A DNA stretch of 64,000 bases from Lysobacter sp. (GTDB lineage Bacteria; Pseudomonadota; Gammaproteobacteria; Xanthomonadales; Xanthomonadaceae): contig DAHUXS010000021.1 in NCBI GenBank assembly GCA_027306995.1, forward strand, positions 1 through 64,000, given 5' to 3'. The notes under the pieces were generated by a model. The model was not told the origin of the DNA and ran no database searches. It worked only from the letters and a program-made list of their open reading frames with translations. Below are positions 18,931 to 28,693 of this stretch, one piece after another (the first letter of the stretch is position 1; every line of letters starts with the position of its first letter). Made by a program: the position numbers and the translations under genes.

Positions 18931-19893
18931 TCAGCGTCGGCGCCTGTTGAGTTCGCGCGATTCGGTGTTGCCGACGACCACCGAGATGCGCACGGTCTTC
19001 GAGAGTTGCTCGTCCAGCGGCGCGAACTTGTAACGCGCCAGGACAGATTTCATCTGCCGGGTGACGGCCTCGTTCGGTACGAAATTCTCCAGCACGACGC
19101 GTCCGATCTGTCCGGAAGGCATCACTTCGACAATCCATGAAGCGGATGCCGCGCTCAGGTCGTCGAGCAGGTTGTGGTACCAGGAATTCGTCGATCCGGA
19201 GATCGTGTAGGGCAGCAGGGAATCCTGCGCCGAGGCACGCAGGTGCAGGCCACTCTGGCGTTCGCGCATGCGGCGTTCTACGTCGTCGCCGTGATCATGC
19301 AGGTAGGCGTTGAGATCCTCGTTGACCAGGCGTTGCGGCAGGGACGGCGGGACGTGGTTCCAGAGGAATTCAACGCGCCCAAGCAGGTTGGCGTTATAGG
19401 CAGAACGCTCGTACTGCGCCGCGTCGGCGTCCTTGGTGCCGGCGACGAACACATGATCGACGAAATACAGATAGACCTGCGTCCATTTCATGGCCTCGCG
19501 GGTATTGGCATGCCGCATTTCCATTTCGGCCAGATCGGCATACGCAGGCAGATAGCCGCTTTCGGCCATCGGCAGGATCAGCTCCCGCGCCTTCGCCACG
19601 TCCTGGGGGAGCGGGTTGCCGGGCAGGTATTCGCCATGCCGATAGAGCTGGCCCAGCGTATAGCCGAATTCCGGGCATTCCTTCATCTGCGCCAGGCGTT
19701 GATAGGCGACAAGTGCCGCCGCACGACGGTCGGCGGGAGCCTGCGGATCAAGCAGATCGAGAATCGTGCCGTGGGGCAATGCGGCAAACGCGGCATCGCA
19801 AGTGTTGCCGGCTTCGATCTGGTCCAGCGCGTGCGCGCGCGGCGCGATCGCCATCAGGGTCGCGGCCAACAGGCCGATCGTCGTCGTTTTCAT
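18931..19893 (-). CDS. Exported protein with Sel1-like helices and TonB-C-like C-terminal domain
   Basis: A 320-residue protein with a cleavable signal sequence (RAHALDQ). The middle part (about 60-150) has short helical pairs resembling Sel1 repeats, such as [17 protein letters not shown] and [16 protein letters not shown]. The last 90 residues, including [19 protein letters not shown] and [15 protein letters not shown], read like a TonB C-terminal fold without a transmembrane anchor, and the protein ends in RRRR. GGGGAG precedes the ATG at 19893. No specific function is recognised. It is divergent from frmR. Confidence 0.75.
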   Translation of the reverse strand: MKTTTIGLLAATLMAIAPRAHALDQIEAGNTCDAAFAALPHGTILDLLDPQAPADRRAAALVAYQRLAQMKECPEFGYTLGQLYRHGEYLPGNPLPQDVAKARELILPMAESGYLPAYADLAEMEMRHANTREAMKWTQVYLYFVDHVFVAGTKDADAAQYERSAYNANLLGRVEFLWNHVPPSLPQRLVNEDLNAYLHDHGDDVERRMRERQSGLHLRASAQDSLLPYTISGSTNSWYHNLLDDLSAASASWIVEVMPSGQIGRVVLENFVPNEAVTRQMKSVLARYKFAPLDEQLSKTVRISVVVGNTESRELNRRRR

Positions 19894-19960
19894 CGGAACT
19901 CCCCTTCCGACCATTGATCGATCAAGTATTGCATGCAGGCGTGAGCTTCGGATTTTGAAT

Positions 19961-19977
19961 ATACTCCCCCCTAGTAT
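19961..19977. promoter_or_regulatory. FrmR operator
   Basis: A palindrome ATACT-CCCCCCT-AGTAT with perfect 5-bp arms around a C-rich centre lies 17 bp before frmR. This matches the known shape of operators of the CsoR/RcnR/FrmR family (AT-rich arms around a G/C tract). Binding of FrmR here would block transcription of frmRAB until formaldehyde is present. Confidence 0.8.
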
Positions 19978-19993
19978 CAACCCCGGGCGCTGC

Positions 19994-20269
19994 ATGCCGC
20001 ATTCCCCCGCCGACAAGAAGAAAGCGCTCACGCGCGTGCGACGCATTCGCGGCCAGCTCGACGCGCTCGAGCGTTCGCTGGAAGCGGGTGCCGATTGCGC
20101 GCCGGTGTTGCAGCAGCTCGCGGCCGTGCGTGGCGCGGTGAACGGGTTGATGTCCGAAGTACTGGAAAGCCACCTGCGCGAGGAGTTCGGGCAGGCAACG
20201 AAATCACGTGGACGACGCGAGCACGGCATTGATGCCGCAGTCGCGCTGGTCCGCTCCTATCTCAAGTAA
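19994..20269 (+). CDS. frmR: Formaldehyde-responsive repressor FrmR (CsoR/RcnR family)
   Basis: A 91-residue all-helical repressor. It retains P2 and C35, the pair that in E. coli FrmR is cross-linked by formaldehyde to release DNA, and H60 on the second helix ([12 protein letters not shown]), the family's metal-site position. The sequence [20 protein letters not shown] is the basic DNA-contact surface. It is the first gene of an frmR-frmA-frmB operon and has a palindromic operator immediately upstream, so autoregulation is expected. A nickel/cobalt sensor (RcnR) is less likely given the neighbours. Confidence 0.95.
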   Translation: MPHSPADKKKALTRVRRIRGQLDALERSLEAGADCAPVLQQLAAVRGAVNGLMSEVLESHLREEFGQATKSRGRREHGIDAAVALVRSYLK

Positions 20270-21393
<1,124 letters not shown>

Positions 21394-21394
<1 letters not shown>

Positions 21395-22230
21395 TGGAGC
21401 GCATCGAACATCGCGCCTGCTTCGGCGGCTGGCAGGACGTCTGGCGCCATCATCCGGACGTGCTGGGTTGCGACATGAACGTCGCGGTCTACCTGCCGCC
21501 GCAGGCCACGCGTGAACGTTGTCCGGTGCTGTACTGGCTGTCCGGCCTCACCTGCACCGAACAGAACTTCATCACCAAGGCCGGCGCGCAACGGTATGCG
21601 GCGGAACACGGCGTCATCATCGTTGCGCCGGATACCAGTCCGCGTGGCGACGATGTCGCCGATGTCGATGGTTACGATCTTGGCAAGGGTGCGGGCTTCT
21701 ACGTCAATGCCACGCAGGCGCCGTGGTCGGCGCATTACCGCATGTACGACTATGTGGCGAACGAGTTGCCGACGCTGGTCGAGGCGAATTTTCCGGTCAC
21801 CGCGGCGCGCGCGATCAGCGGCCATTCGATGGGCGGGCATGGCGCACTGACCATCGCCTTGAAGAATCCCGGTCGCTACCGCAGCGTCTCGGCGTTCTCG
21901 CCGATCGTCGCGCCGTCGCAGGTGCCGTGGGGCGAGAAAGCCTTCACCGCCTATCTTGGCGAGGATCGCGAAGCATGGAAACGGCACGACACGGTCGAAC
22001 TGGTGAGGTCGGATTCAACGGGCGAAAAACTGCCCCTGCTGGTCGACCAGGGCGACGCCGACGAATTCCTCGCCACCCAGCTGAAGCCGGAATTGCTGCG
22101 CGAAGCCTGCGCCGATGCCAATCATCCGCTGACGCTGCGCATGCAGCCCGGCTACGACCACAGCTATTACTTCATCGCCAGCTTCATCGGCGACCACATC
22201 GCGCATCACGCCCGGGCGCTGCGCGATTGA
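21394..22230 (+). CDS. frmB: S-formylglutathione hydrolase
   Basis: A 278-residue esterase-D family hydrolase that converts S-formylglutathione to formate and glutathione, completing the detoxification begun by FrmA. The nucleophile S145 sits in GHSMGGHGA, the catalytic Asp is in [10 protein letters not shown] and the His in [21 protein letters not shown] near the N terminus is a strong family signature. The one-base overlap with frmA (TGATG) indicates coupled translation. Confidence 0.97.
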
Positions 22231-22244
22231 GGTCGGCAAACTCG

Positions 22245-22490
22245 CTAATGGGGCTTGCCAAGCTCGCGCCAACCACTCTCGTGCAGTTCGATGTCGAATT
22301 TGCGCGCGGCCGTTTCGATCCGCTTCCAGGCGGCATTGCGCTCGCTGTCGCTGACGTCTTCCACCTGGTCGAAGCGGGCGACCGCATTGCGGACGTGCTT
22401 CGCGTCGTGGATCGGCAGCTTGCGTTCCTTGGGGAAGGCGAATTCGCCGGCCGGCATGGCGTTGCGATCGCGGGTCTCGAGTTCGGACAT
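22245..22490 (-). CDS. Small DUF6582-type protein
   Basis: An 81-residue acidic/basic mixed protein without membrane segment. The segment DAKHVRNAVARFDQVEDVSD is typical of the DUF6582 family, small proteins of unknown function seen in many bacteria and sometimes in phage proteins. GAGGAGA precedes the ATG. It is convergent with frmB (14 bp between stops) and divergent from ppc, so it appears to have its own promoter in the 127-bp gap. Confidence 0.7.
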   Translation of the reverse strand: MSELETRDRNAMPAGEFAFPKERKLPIHDAKHVRNAVARFDQVEDVSDSERNAAWKRIETAARKFDIELHESGWRELGKPH

Positions 22491-22580
22491 GGCAGGTCTC
22501 CTCACTGACGAGGGGCTAGCCTGTGCCCCATGGGCGAAAGTGCCCGTCAAGGAATTGTTTGCCATCCCGAAAATGGTGAA

Positions 22581-22611
22581 TTGCTGCGGTGCCGCAATAA
22601 AGGCATAGTCT
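22581..22611 (+). promoter_or_regulatory. ppc promoter region, leaderless type
   Basis: TAGTCT (22606-22611) is followed by six G residues and the ATG of ppc. An alternative register is TTGCTG (22581-22586), 17 bp, CATAGT (22604-22609). Either would start transcription at or within a few bases of the start codon. The G run touching the ATG is too close to act as a normal ribosome-binding site. Confidence 0.5.
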
Positions 22612-22617
22612 GGGGGG

Positions 22618-25254
22618 ATGAGCCAGATCCCCGCTGCCGAGGCACCCCTGCGCGAATCGTTGCGCTTCGCCGAAACCGACACCTTGCTTCGCGATGACGT
22701 CCGTCGCCTCGGCGTGCTGGTCGGCGCGATGCTGGGCGAACAAACCTCCCCCGCCTTCCTGGAAACCGTCGAGGCATTGCGGCGCGAAGCGATCGCGCGC
22801 CGCGAAAAGCAGTTGCCGATCGATGCATTGACCGCGCGCCTAGAACAGGTCTCGATCGCCGATGCCGAAGCACTGGCGCGGGCATTCGCTGCCTACTTCC
22901 GTGCGATCAACCTGGCCGAGCGTGTGCATCGCATCCGTCGCCGCCGCGATTACCAGCGCACCGGCGCCGGCGCGCAGCCGGGCAGTCTCGACGCGGTGTG
23001 CGCACAGTTGCAGCGCGATGGCGTGACGTTGGTCGACGTCGAGGCGTTGTTGCCGTCGTTGCGGATCGAGCCGGTGCTCACCGCGCATCCGACCGAGAGT
23101 GTGCGACGCGCGTTGCTCGACAAGGAGCACGACATCGTCCGCAGGCTGGTCGCCGACATCGATCGCACCCGCACGCCCGACGAGCGCGAGGGCGACACCG
23201 CGCGCATCCGTCAGGCGCTGACGACCGCCTGGCAGACCGCGGAAGCGTCGCCGCTGCGCCCGACCGTCGCCGATGAAACCGCGCACGTCGGCTTCTATCT
23301 CGGCGAAGTGCTGTATCGCGTGTTGCCGGCGCTGCATCGCGAATTCGCACGCGCGATCGAAGGCGCGTGGGGCGAATCGATCGATCCCGGCGAATTCCTG
23401 CGTTTCGCGACCTGGGTCGGCGGAGACATGGACGGCAATCCCAATGTCGGCGCGGCGACGGTGCGGGCGACATTGGCATCGCAGCGCAAGCGCGTGCTGA
23501 CGCTGTACCGACGCGACCTGCGCACGCTCGACAAGGTGCTGACCCAGACGCTGGATCGCGCAACGGTGTCCCCGGAACTGCGCGAACGCGTCATCGCATA
23601 CAAGATCTTGTTGCCGGATGCCGCGCCGACCCTGGGCGCGCGTTACGACGACATGCCCTATCGCCAGTTGCTGCACCTGATCGATGCGCGGCTCGCGGCG
23701 ACGATGGAGGATGCGCCGGGCGCGTATGCCAATGCCGTCGGATTCATCGCTGATCTCGACCTGATCGATGCCAGCCTGCGCGGCGGGCGTGGCGAGCATG
23801 CCGGCATCGAAGCGCTGTGGCGGGTGCGCATCCGTGCCCGTGGTTTCGGCTTCCATCTCGCCGCACTCGACCTGCGCCAGGATTCGGCGGTGCACGAAGC
23901 GGCGTTGGTGCAGCCGGCGTCGGATGTCGCCAAGGCGACGCTGGACGTGTTCGCGGCGATCCGCGAAGCACGCGAACGTTACGGCGAGCGCGCGTTCGGG
24001 CCATACATCATCAGTATGAGCCGCAATGCCGCCGACGTGCTCGCAGTACTGACGCTGGCGAGGATGGCGGGATGCACCGAAAACGATACGGTGCCGCTCG
24101 ATGTCGCGCCGTTGTTCGAAACCATCGGCGACCTGCGCGCGGCGCCCGAGGTGATGCGCGGCCTGTTCGCCGATCCGGTCTATCGCCGTCACCTGGAAGC
24201 GCGTGGCGGTCGCCAGATGGTGATGCTCGGGTATTCCGATAGCGCCAAGGATGGCGGCATGCTGTCGTCGCGCTGGACGTTGCAACGCACCCAGCGCGTG
24301 CTGACAGAACTGGCGCGGGAAACCGGCGTGCGCATCGTGTTCTTCCACGGGCGCGGCGGCACGGTGAGTCGTGGTGGCGGCAATTCGGTGCGCGCGGTGA
24401 TCGCGGCGCCGCGCGGCTCGGTCGACGGCGTGCTGCGGTTGACCGAGCAAGGCGAAGTGATCCATCGCAAGTACGGCATTCGCGCGCTCGCGTTGCGCAA
24501 TCTCGAACAACTCACTGGCGCGGTGCTGCAGGCCAGCCTGCGACCGCGCGCCGCGGACGCACGCGAGGAAGCGTGGCTCGAGACGATGGGGGCGCTGGCC
24601 GATGCCGCGCGCACGCACTACCGCGCGCTGGTCCATGAGGACCTCGGTTTCGTCGAGTACTTCCGCAAGGCGACCCCGATCGACGTGATCGAACGCCTGC
24701 AATTCGGTTCGCGGCCATCGCGCCGCCGCGATGGCGGCATCGACCAGTTGCGGGCGATTCCATGGGTATTCGCGTGGTCGCAGAATCGTTCGCAACTCAC
24801 CGGCTGGTACGGCACCGGTACCGCGCTAGAGCGCGGCATCGCCGAACACGGGCTGAAGGCGATGACGACCATAGCGCGCGAATGGCCGTTCTTCGCGGCG
24901 ACGCTGGGCGATCTCGAGGTCGCGCTGGCAACCGCCGACATGGACATCTTCGAGCGCTATTCGCAGCTCGCCGGTGCCGAAGGCGAGCGTTATTTCGCGT
25001 TGATCCGCGACGAACACGCGCGTGCCTGCGCGGCGGTGCAACGCCTGCGCGGCAGCGATCGCCTGCTGCTGGCCAACGAATACCGCCTACGCTTGGCGAT
25101 CCGCCTGCGCAATCCCTATGTCGATCCGATCAGCCTGCTCCAGGTCGACCTGCTGCGGCGCTGGCGCGATGGCGATCGCGAGGACGAGGCGGTGTTCACC
25201 GCGTTGAAGGAAACGGTGAACGGCATTGCCGCGGGAATCCAGCACACGGGTTGA
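22618..25254 (+). CDS. ppc: Phosphoenolpyruvate carboxylase
   Basis: An 878-residue enzyme that carboxylates PEP to oxaloacetate to refill the TCA cycle. The catalytic H157 lies in VLTAHPTESVRR, the glycine-rich FHGRGGTVSRGGG loop with its essential Arg is present, as are MLGYSDSAKDGG and the C-terminal HTG end that contributes to the active site. Length is normal for the bacterial type. It may contain the aspartate/malate inhibitory site near the C terminus, but this was not examined residue by residue. maeB, also in this window, runs the opposite C4-to-C3 direction. Confidence 0.98.
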   Translation: MSQIPAAEAPLRESLRFAETDTLLRDDVRRLGVLVGAMLGEQTSPAFLETVEALRREAIARREKQLPIDALTARLEQVSIADAEALARAFAAYFRAINLAERVHRIRRRRDYQRTGAGAQPGSLDAVCAQLQRDGVTLVDVEALLPSLRIEPVLTAHPTESVRRALLDKEHDIVRRLVADIDRTRTPDEREGDTARIRQALTTAWQTAEASPLRPTVADETAHVGFYLGEVLYRVLPALHREFARAIEGAWGESIDPGEFLRFATWVGGDMDGNPNVGAATVRATLASQRKRVLTLYRRDLRTLDKVLTQTLDRATVSPELRERVIAYKILLPDAAPTLGARYDDMPYRQLLHLIDARLAATMEDAPGAYANAVGFIADLDLIDASLRGGRGEHAGIEALWRVRIRARGFGFHLAALDLRQDSAVHEAALVQPASDVAKATLDVFAAIREARERYGERAFGPYIISMSRNAADVLAVLTLARMAGCTENDTVPLDVAPLFETIGDLRAAPEVMRGLFADPVYRRHLEARGGRQMVMLGYSDSAKDGGMLSSRWTLQRTQRVLTELARETGVRIVFFHGRGGTVSRGGGNSVRAVIAAPRGSVDGVLRLTEQGEVIHRKYGIRALALRNLEQLTGAVLQASLRPRAADAREEAWLETMGALADAARTHYRALVHEDLGFVEYFRKATPIDVIERLQFGSRPSRRRDGGIDQLRAIPWVFAWSQNRSQLTGWYGTGTALERGIAEHGLKAMTTIAREWPFFAATLGDLEVALATADMDIFERYSQLAGAEGERYFALIRDEHARACAAVQRLRGSDRLLLANEYRLRLAIRLRNPYVDPISLLQVDLLRRWRDGDREDEAVFTALKETVNGIAAGIQHTG

Positions 25255-25257
25255 GGT

Positions 25258-25920
25258 TCAGCCCGCGCGCAGGAAGTCCGTGTAGTTGAAACGTCCGTCG
25301 CGCAGTACGCTGTCGCCGCGTTCCAATGCGATCGGATGATCGAACATCGGTCCCGCCGACACCACGGTGTGGAACTCGCCGCGCTCGCCACAGGGATCGC
25401 AGGACGCCGGAAGATCATCCAGCAATGCCGTGTCAAAGGCGCGCCCTGAAAACCTGCCGTCGAGTTGGGTGGTGTCGACGCAGCACAGATGCGCGCGCAA
25501 TCCGCCGGTAATCATCTCGTGGCCGAGCCGCGCCGTGTCGCTGTCGAAGATCGGGAAATGCGGATTCCAGCCCAGCCGTGCGCACAGCGATTCGCGCCAG
25601 CCGCGGATGTCGGCAAGGAACAGGTCGCCGAAGGCGATGTCGCGGATGCCGGGCCAGCGCGACTGCGCTTCAAGCAAGGCGTTGGCGAAACTGGTTTCGT
25701 AACTGCCGTTGTCGGCCTGTTGCGGGATCCATGCTTCGACTAGCGGCAATCCCGTCGCCAGCGCCTGGGCATGCAGCACGTCGCGGCGAATGCCCTGCAT
25801 CGACACGCGATCGTAGCCCTGCGTCAGCGTGGTCAGCAGGGCGACGATTTCAATATCGCCGCGTTGTCGCAGGACATGCAATGCCCATGCCGAATCCTTG
25901 CCGCCACTCCAGGACAGCAA
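25258..25920 (-). CDS. Dph6-like ATP-binding PP-loop protein
   Basis: About 220 residues beginning almost directly with the PP-loop LLSWSGGKDSAWAL, which binds ATP pyrophosphate in N-type ATP pyrophosphatases. GIRDIAFGDLFLADIR and SCDPCGERGEFHTVV are typical of the diphthine-ammonia ligase (Dph6) family. Bacteria lack diphthamide, so this bacterial branch must do something else, perhaps amide formation on another metabolite; B12-associated relatives are known. No ATG or GTG lies in frame near the motif; TTG at 25920 is chosen, without a visible Shine-Dalgarno. It lies 29 bp behind a small unknown gene. Confidence 0.82.
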   Translation of the reverse strand: MLSWSGGKDSAWALHVLRQRGDIEIVALLTTLTQGYDRVSMQGIRRDVLHAQALATGLPLVEAWIPQQADNGSYETSFANALLEAQSRWPGIRDIAFGDLFLADIRGWRESLCARLGWNPHFPIFDSDTARLGHEMITGGLRAHLCCVDTTQLDGRFSGRAFDTALLDDLPASCDPCGERGEFHTVVSAGPMFDHPIALERGDSVLRDGRFNYTDFLRAG

Positions 25921-25949
25921 GGCTTGCGGTGGTGATGGCGAGGCCGCGC

Positions 25950-26291
25950 TCAGGCCGCGGTGACGTCGCGCAGCTGCCAGTGCGAGCCAGCCAGCAGCGC
26001 CATGCGGTGCTTGACGATGTCGCCCTTCAGCGACGTGGTCGCGACCAGGTCGATATGGAGGTCGCGCTGTTCACCGGTGACGGTGGCGTCGGGATCGGTC
26101 GCGCCGAGCATGGGGTCGACGTTGTCGGGATCGTCCTGCTTGTCGAGCCATTTGCGGAACAGCGAGGTAGTGCGCAGTGCGTCCTGCAGTTCCTGCGCGA
26201 AGCCGGCGGCGCCGTGGGAATGGAAGCCGAAGCCGTTCTTGCCGCGGGCGAGTTCGGGGTCGGGCAGGGTCAGGTAGAAACGAGTGGCCAT
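25950..26291 (-). CDS. Small conserved-looking protein of unknown function
   Basis: A 113-residue soluble protein that I do not recognise. It starts MATRFYLTLPDP, contains a Gly/His-rich GKNGFGFHSHGAAGFAQELQDAL segment and an acidic middle (KQDDPDNVDPMLGATDPDAT), and ends with strand-like hydrophobic stretches. The codon use matches its neighbours, and AAGGA lies seven bases upstream of the ATG, so it is very probably a real gene. It sits between degV and the Dph6-like gene on the same strand. Confidence 0.75.
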   Translation of the reverse strand: MATRFYLTLPDPELARGKNGFGFHSHGAAGFAQELQDALRTTSLFRKWLDKQDDPDNVDPMLGATDPDATVTGEQRDLHIDLVATTSLKGDIVKHRMALLAGSHWQLRDVTAA

Positions 26292-26354
26292 CGGGGTCCT
26301 TCGCGGCGAATGCGCGTACAAGGATACCGCCGGGTTGTTCGCCCGTCGTGAGGC

Positions 26355-27299
26355 TCAGGACAACGCCGGCTTGCGATCGCTGGCGAAGCCGAGCGAGACC
26401 GCACCCGGACCGAGGTTGATGATGCCGGTCAGGCTCATCAACGATTCCAGCAACTCCACGCCATTGTTGCGGCAGGCCAGCATCAGGTTGTCGTAGCCGG
26501 GGAAGGCGCGCAGCTTTTCCAGCGGCCCGCCATAGCTCAGGGTGAGATAGGGCGCGGCCAGTCCGCGATCGATTTCGTTGGCGGTGTCGGTGAACAGCTT
26601 CTCGATCGCCGGCTCGAAACCGCGGACTTTGGCCACCGGCTTGGTCACGCCTTGGTTGCAATGCAGGATCGGCTTGATGTCGAGGGCGCTGCCGAGCATG
26701 GCGCTGACCAGACCGACACTGCGGTCGCCCTTGGCGCGGGCACGGCTGCGCAGGTAGTAGAGATCGGGCGCGATGGCGTAGGCGTGGGTCGAACGCGCGA
26801 TCTGCTCCATCTTCGCGCGGATCATGGGCGCGTTGTCGCTGGAAGCGTTCATCGCCACGCCGGCGGCAACCGGCACGCCCTGGCCGGCGAACAGGCTGCC
26901 GGTATCGAGCACCCGCAACGAGAACGGCGAATTCTTGCCCGCCGCTTCGCGCACTGGCCGGTATTCGTTGAGGATGCTGAAACTCGCCTGCGTCGCGTGC
27001 TCGTAGATTGGGCTGCGCTCGCGGGTGACGGTGAGGCAGAACACGTAGTCGTAATCGACGACAAGACGCTTGAGGAACAAATCGTGGATCTGGTCGACGG
27101 TGAGCGGGCGGGTTTCGGCAGCGCTGGCCTCGGCGGCGATCTGGCTGTCGAGGAAGTTCAGCGTCACCTCGTCGTTGCGCTGGTCGGTGGTGATGTGTTC
27201 GCCGATGCGAACCGTAATCGGCATCACCATGACGTCGCCGGACGAGAAATAGCGATCGGGAAGATCGCAGGTGGCATCGACGAGAAAACCGGTTCGCAT
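26355..27299 (-). CDS. DegV family fatty-acid-binding protein
   Basis: A 314-residue DegV-fold protein. The start GFLVDATCDLPDRYF is the family's lipid head-group motif, and the IGPGAV-like NLGPGAVSLGFASD near the C terminus fits as well. In Firmicutes DegV-like FakB proteins present fatty acids to the FakA kinase for phosphorylation; no fakA is seen here, and in proteobacteria the role is unclear. AGGAGGACGGGAC precedes the ATG, a near-perfect ribosome-binding site and one of the strongest in the window. Confidence 0.9.
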   Translation of the reverse strand: MRTGFLVDATCDLPDRYFSSGDVMVMPITVRIGEHITTDQRNDEVTLNFLDSQIAAEASAAETRPLTVDQIHDLFLKRLVVDYDYVFCLTVTRERSPIYEHATQASFSILNEYRPVREAAGKNSPFSLRVLDTGSLFAGQGVPVAAGVAMNASSDNAPMIRAKMEQIARSTHAYAIAPDLYYLRSRARAKGDRSVGLVSAMLGSALDIKPILHCNQGVTKPVAKVRGFEPAIEKLFTDTANEIDRGLAAPYLTLSYGGPLEKLRAFPGYDNLMLACRNNGVELLESLMSLTGIINLGPGAVSLGFASDRKPALS

Positions 27300-27424
27300 G
27301 TCCCGTCCTCCTTGGGGGATGGCGGCGATGGCCGCCAGGCAGGGAAGTCACCTTATCACCGCGCTGCGACCGCCAACTGGCGGTCGTGTCACAGTTTTTG
27401 GCTGAAATCCCCGGAGATTTCCCC

Positions 27425-28693
27425 TCAGTGCGAGTACGCCGGCGGCAAGGTCGAACCGTCGCGGCGGAGGTAGCGATCACGCAGTTCGGTCTGGCGCGAC
27501 ACCATCGGGATGGCGCGGCCATCCAGCCACAACTGACTGGCGGTGTTGGCGACGTCGAGCGGATCACCGGTCCACAACACGAGGTCGGCGCGTTGGCCGA
27601 CGGCAATGCTGCCCATGTCCTTGTCGAGACCGAACGCCTGTGCCGGCACGCGGGTCAGTCCGGCCAGGGCATCGTCCCAGCGCATGCCGTTGGCGACGGC
27701 ATTGCCGGCGAGCTGGCGCAGCTTGCGCGCGTAATGCGAGGCATCGCCGCTCAGGTAGAAACCGACGTCGACGCCGGCAGCGCGCAACTTCGCGGCGTTC
27801 TCCATCGTCGCGCCGATCTGGTCGAAGTCGGCGGGGAGATCGACCAGCGCATCGACGAACACAGGCACTTTCGCCGCGGCGATTTCATTCGCGACCTTCC
27901 AGCCTTCGCTGGCGCCGACCAGTGCGATGCGCACGTTGCGCTGTTTCGCCCAGCGCAGCAGACGACGGATGTCGGAGGCGCGCTGGATGGTGATGGCGAC
28001 GCGACCGCCGCCACCGAAGTATTTCGCCATCGTGGTGCGGCCGGCCGGCGTCAGCAGTGCGAATTTCGAATCGGCGGCAATGCGTCCGCGTGCTTCGTCG
28101 ATCAATTGGTCGAGGATCATCCACTGGCCGGCGCGCGACCCGCCCGTGAGGTTGGCGGAATCGCCACCGAGCGTGAGGAAGAGGACGCGGCCGCCGACCG
28201 GATCGAGGCTACCGTCGAGCCGGAACGCACCGCCCTGGCCGCCGATCAGTGAGCCGCCATTGGTCGGATTCGCCGAGACCATCGTCCAACCGAAGCCTTC
28301 GACGCGCGCCACCGGGATCAGCACCGATTCCGGGTTGTAGGCACTGGTGACGTCGAACTCGGGACGCACCGCCATGTCCTTGCCGCTGGCCAATGATTCG
28401 GTGCTGTCGACGGTCGCTTGTTCGCCGCTCACTTCCTCGACGCCGATGTCGTTGATGCCGGCGAACAGTGCCGGCGTCAGCGGCTTGCCGGCGGCGTCGA
28501 CCACTTGTGCGTCGCCTGCCTTCAAGCCGTGGCCGACGGCGGCGATGCGACCGTGACGCACCAGTACGTCGGCGTTCTGCAAGGTGCCTTGCGTGGTTGC
28601 GGTATGGACCGTGGCGTTGCGGATCAGCACGTCCTGCGCGGAGGCCGTGCCGGCGAACGCAAAAAGCATCGCGGTGAAGACGAAGCGGTTCAT
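27425..28693 (-). CDS. Secreted amidohydrolase-like protein lacking the usual metal-ligand histidines
   Basis: A 422-residue protein with a signal peptide (GTASAQ-D) and an overall amidohydrolase plan: N-terminal DVLIRNATVHTA strand set and the C-terminal SIAVGQRADLVLWTGDPLD. However, where active relatives have the HxH ligand pair after the TPGxID segment, this protein reads LTPALFAGINDIGVEE, with no histidine. The barrel-strand positions equivalent to HxHR and HG(T/V)EAYK read TIQRASD and VGASEGWK. Loss of all these ligands suggests a non-catalytic paralogue. Its start overlaps the stop of the intact amidohydrolase gene as ATGA, so the two are likely made in equal amounts and may form one complex. 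Confidence 0.85.
   Translation of the reverse strand: MNRFVFTAMLFAFAGTASAQDVLIRNATVHTATTQGTLQNADVLVRHGRIAAVGHGLKAGDAQVVDAAGKPLTPALFAGINDIGVEEVSGEQATVDSTESLASGKDMAVRPEFDVTSAYNPESVLIPVARVEGFGWTMVSANPTNGGSLIGGQGGAFRLDGSLDPVGGRVLFLTLGGDSANLTGGSRAGQWMILDQLIDEARGRIAADSKFALLTPAGRTTMAKYFGGGGRVAITIQRASDIRRLLRWAKQRNVRIALVGASEGWKVANEIAAAKVPVFVDALVDLPADFDQIGATMENAAKLRAAGVDVGFYLSGDASHYARKLRQLAGNAVANGMRWDDALAGLTRVPAQAFGLDKDMGSIAVGQRADLVLWTGDPLDVANTASQLWLDGRAIPMVSRQTELRDRYLRRDGSTLPPAYSH

Noticed and set aside
22840-24795. A 651-codon open frame on the minus strand inside ppc
   Set aside because: The ppc reading frame is intact with all catalytic motifs; the opposite frame has no recognisable domain and no start signals.
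27314-27390. Hairpins between the amidohydrolase and degV genes (CGACCGCC-AACT-GGCGGTCG at 27367-27386, and a smaller GGCGGC/GCCGCC pair)
   Set aside because: No T tract follows on the minus strand, the direction of transcription here, so I did not call a rho-independent terminator. It could still act as a weak or rho-assisted stop.
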